Shown in pieces: positions 5,734 through 6,051 of a stretch of 6,051 nucleotides of DNA. The DNA lies in the NCBI GenBank assembly GCA_964484515.1, contig CAZAGT010000311.1:1-6051 (forward strand), given 5' to 3'. Below the pieces are notes generated by a model. That model did no database searches, was not told where the DNA came from, and saw only the letters and a program-made list of their open reading frames with translations. The translations under genes and the position numbers were made by a program. The stretch is from CAZAGT01 sp964484515 (GTDB lineage: Bacteria > Desulfobacterota > DSM-4660 > Desulfatiglandales > HGW-15). How positions within the stretch are numbered: position 1 is the first letter of the stretch; the number at the start of each line of letters is the position of its first letter.

Positions 5734-5809
5734 TACGACGCAATTAGGTTCAAGCGAATGATGAAGAAGGAACATTTCCTAATAGAAACCGAGGGGGTGC
5801 GGCTCGAAG

Positions 5810-6051
5810 ATGGAAACGACCCTTTTTGATGCACAGGGCGAGCCGGTTGCGTATCTGTGCGAGGATTACGATCGGACGATATATCTCTGGGACGGTTACC
5901 CCGTAGCCTACCTTCACGAACAGCAGCATGTCTACGGCTTCAATGGCCGCCATCTGGGCTGGTTCGTCGAACAGATCCTCTATGACGAAAAGGGGGACCG
6001 GGTCGGTTTTACCTTTGTGAGTTGCCCGACGACGGTCGCCAAGGAGCCGGA
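5810..6051 (+). CDS. 4-fold beta flower type protein, N-terminal part (3' end outside window)
   Basis: Eighty codons are visible before the window ends. The sequence has four short imperfect repeats, each a beta-strand pair around a turn: LFDAQGEPVAYLCE (5-18), IYLWDGYPVAYLHE (24-37), VYGFNGRHLGWFVE (41-54) and ILYDEKGDRVGFTF (56-69). This pattern of (Y/F)-D-x-x-G-x-P-V-A-Y, then G-R-H-L-G-W-F, is that of the 4-fold beta flower domain, a small fold known by structure and of unknown function. I recall the family from its repeat pattern, without a search. ATG 5810 is the only start after an in-frame TAG at 5783-5785; GAGGGGG at 5791-5797 is 12 bases upstream, rather far. No signal peptide or membrane segment is visible. 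Whether further domains follow cannot be seen. The gene lies just beyond the foldback element and is probably a separate transcription unit from rny. Confidence 0.8.
   Translation, partial: METTLFDAQGEPVAYLCEDYDRTIYLWDGYPVAYLHEQQHVYGFNGRHLGWFVEQILYDEKGDRVGFTFVSCPTTVAKEP

Larger units (their letters stand above)
5388..5809. other. Gene-free region between rny and the beta flower gene
   Basis: These 422 bases lack a convincing gene. Short frames on both strands cross the palindromic element, as expected of an inverted repeat, and show no known domain. The region holds a dyad at 5412-5433, the inverted arms at 5451-5510 and 5663-5733, and a GC-rich core with its own stems: AGGCGGCCG 5549-5557 with CGGCCGCCT 5616-5624, and CCCGG 5591-5595 with CCGGG 5603-5607. 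No T-tract terminator for rny is visible. Confidence 0.7.

Noticed and set aside
5758..5829. 23-codon + strand frame (MMKKEHFLIETEG...) overlapping the beta flower start
   Set aside because: An AGG nine bases upstream makes it just possible as a leader peptide, but it is short, unrecognised and overlaps in another frame; evidence is too weak for a gene.
5446..5834. Open frames on both strands across the foldback element
   Set aside because: Inverted repeats produce matching frames on both strands; no domain, no good ribosome site, and the longest one covers the start of the beta flower gene antisense.

Overview
The window looks like a chromosomal housekeeping segment of a bacterium, all genes on the + strand, with moderately GC-rich coding DNA. 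It holds the end of an F-type ATP synthase operon (atpG 3' end, atpD, atpC), a cell-division pair (a ZapB-like coiled coil and ZapA), ribonuclease Y (rny), and the start of a small four-fold beta-repeat protein. The gene set and the zapB-zapA-[intergenic]-rny order fit Desulfobacterota (former Deltaproteobacteria) or nearby phyla such as NC10 or Nitrospirota. That placement is inference from family knowledge and cannot be settled here. A run of ten Ns inside atpD shows that this is a draft, probably metagenomic, scaffold.

Region by region: bases 1-289 are the C-terminus of the ATP synthase gamma subunit. Bases 362-1755 are the beta subunit, with a 10-N gap at 926-935 that causes an apparent frame change. 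The missing conserved residues need about 23 nt, not 10, and that length restores the frame. A 119-nt spacer with two hairpins precedes atpC (1875-2285). Two intrinsic terminators in tandem close the operon (2278-2345), the first overlapping the atpC stop codon. Bases 2346-2696 are non-coding but rich in dyads. The zapB-like gene (2697-2933) and zapA (2983-3279) follow. A 545-nt gene-free stretch (3280-3824) contains a foldable, rod-like segment at about 3281-3438, where related genomes may carry 6S RNA. Rny (3825-5387) is complete, with membrane anchor, coiled coil, KH and HD domains.

Downstream of rny, 5388-5809 is dominated by a foldback structure. A 25-bp perfect inverted repeat (5486-5510 / 5663-5687) extends outward as a diverged inverted repeat to about 5451 and 5733, with a GC-rich, dyad-rich core. 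It resembles a MITE-like or REP-like intergenic element. The window ends inside a gene for a 4-fold beta flower type protein (5810 onward).

Functionally, the first block makes the catalytic and rotor parts of F1 ATP synthase. The middle block supports FtsZ-ring assembly. Rny starts mRNA decay at the membrane. The coding content is ordinary; the points of interest are the intergenic structures (the foldback element, the zapA-rny candidate RNA, and the dyads around atpC and in 2402-2491). I did not find convincing evidence of a wholly new multi-gene system.
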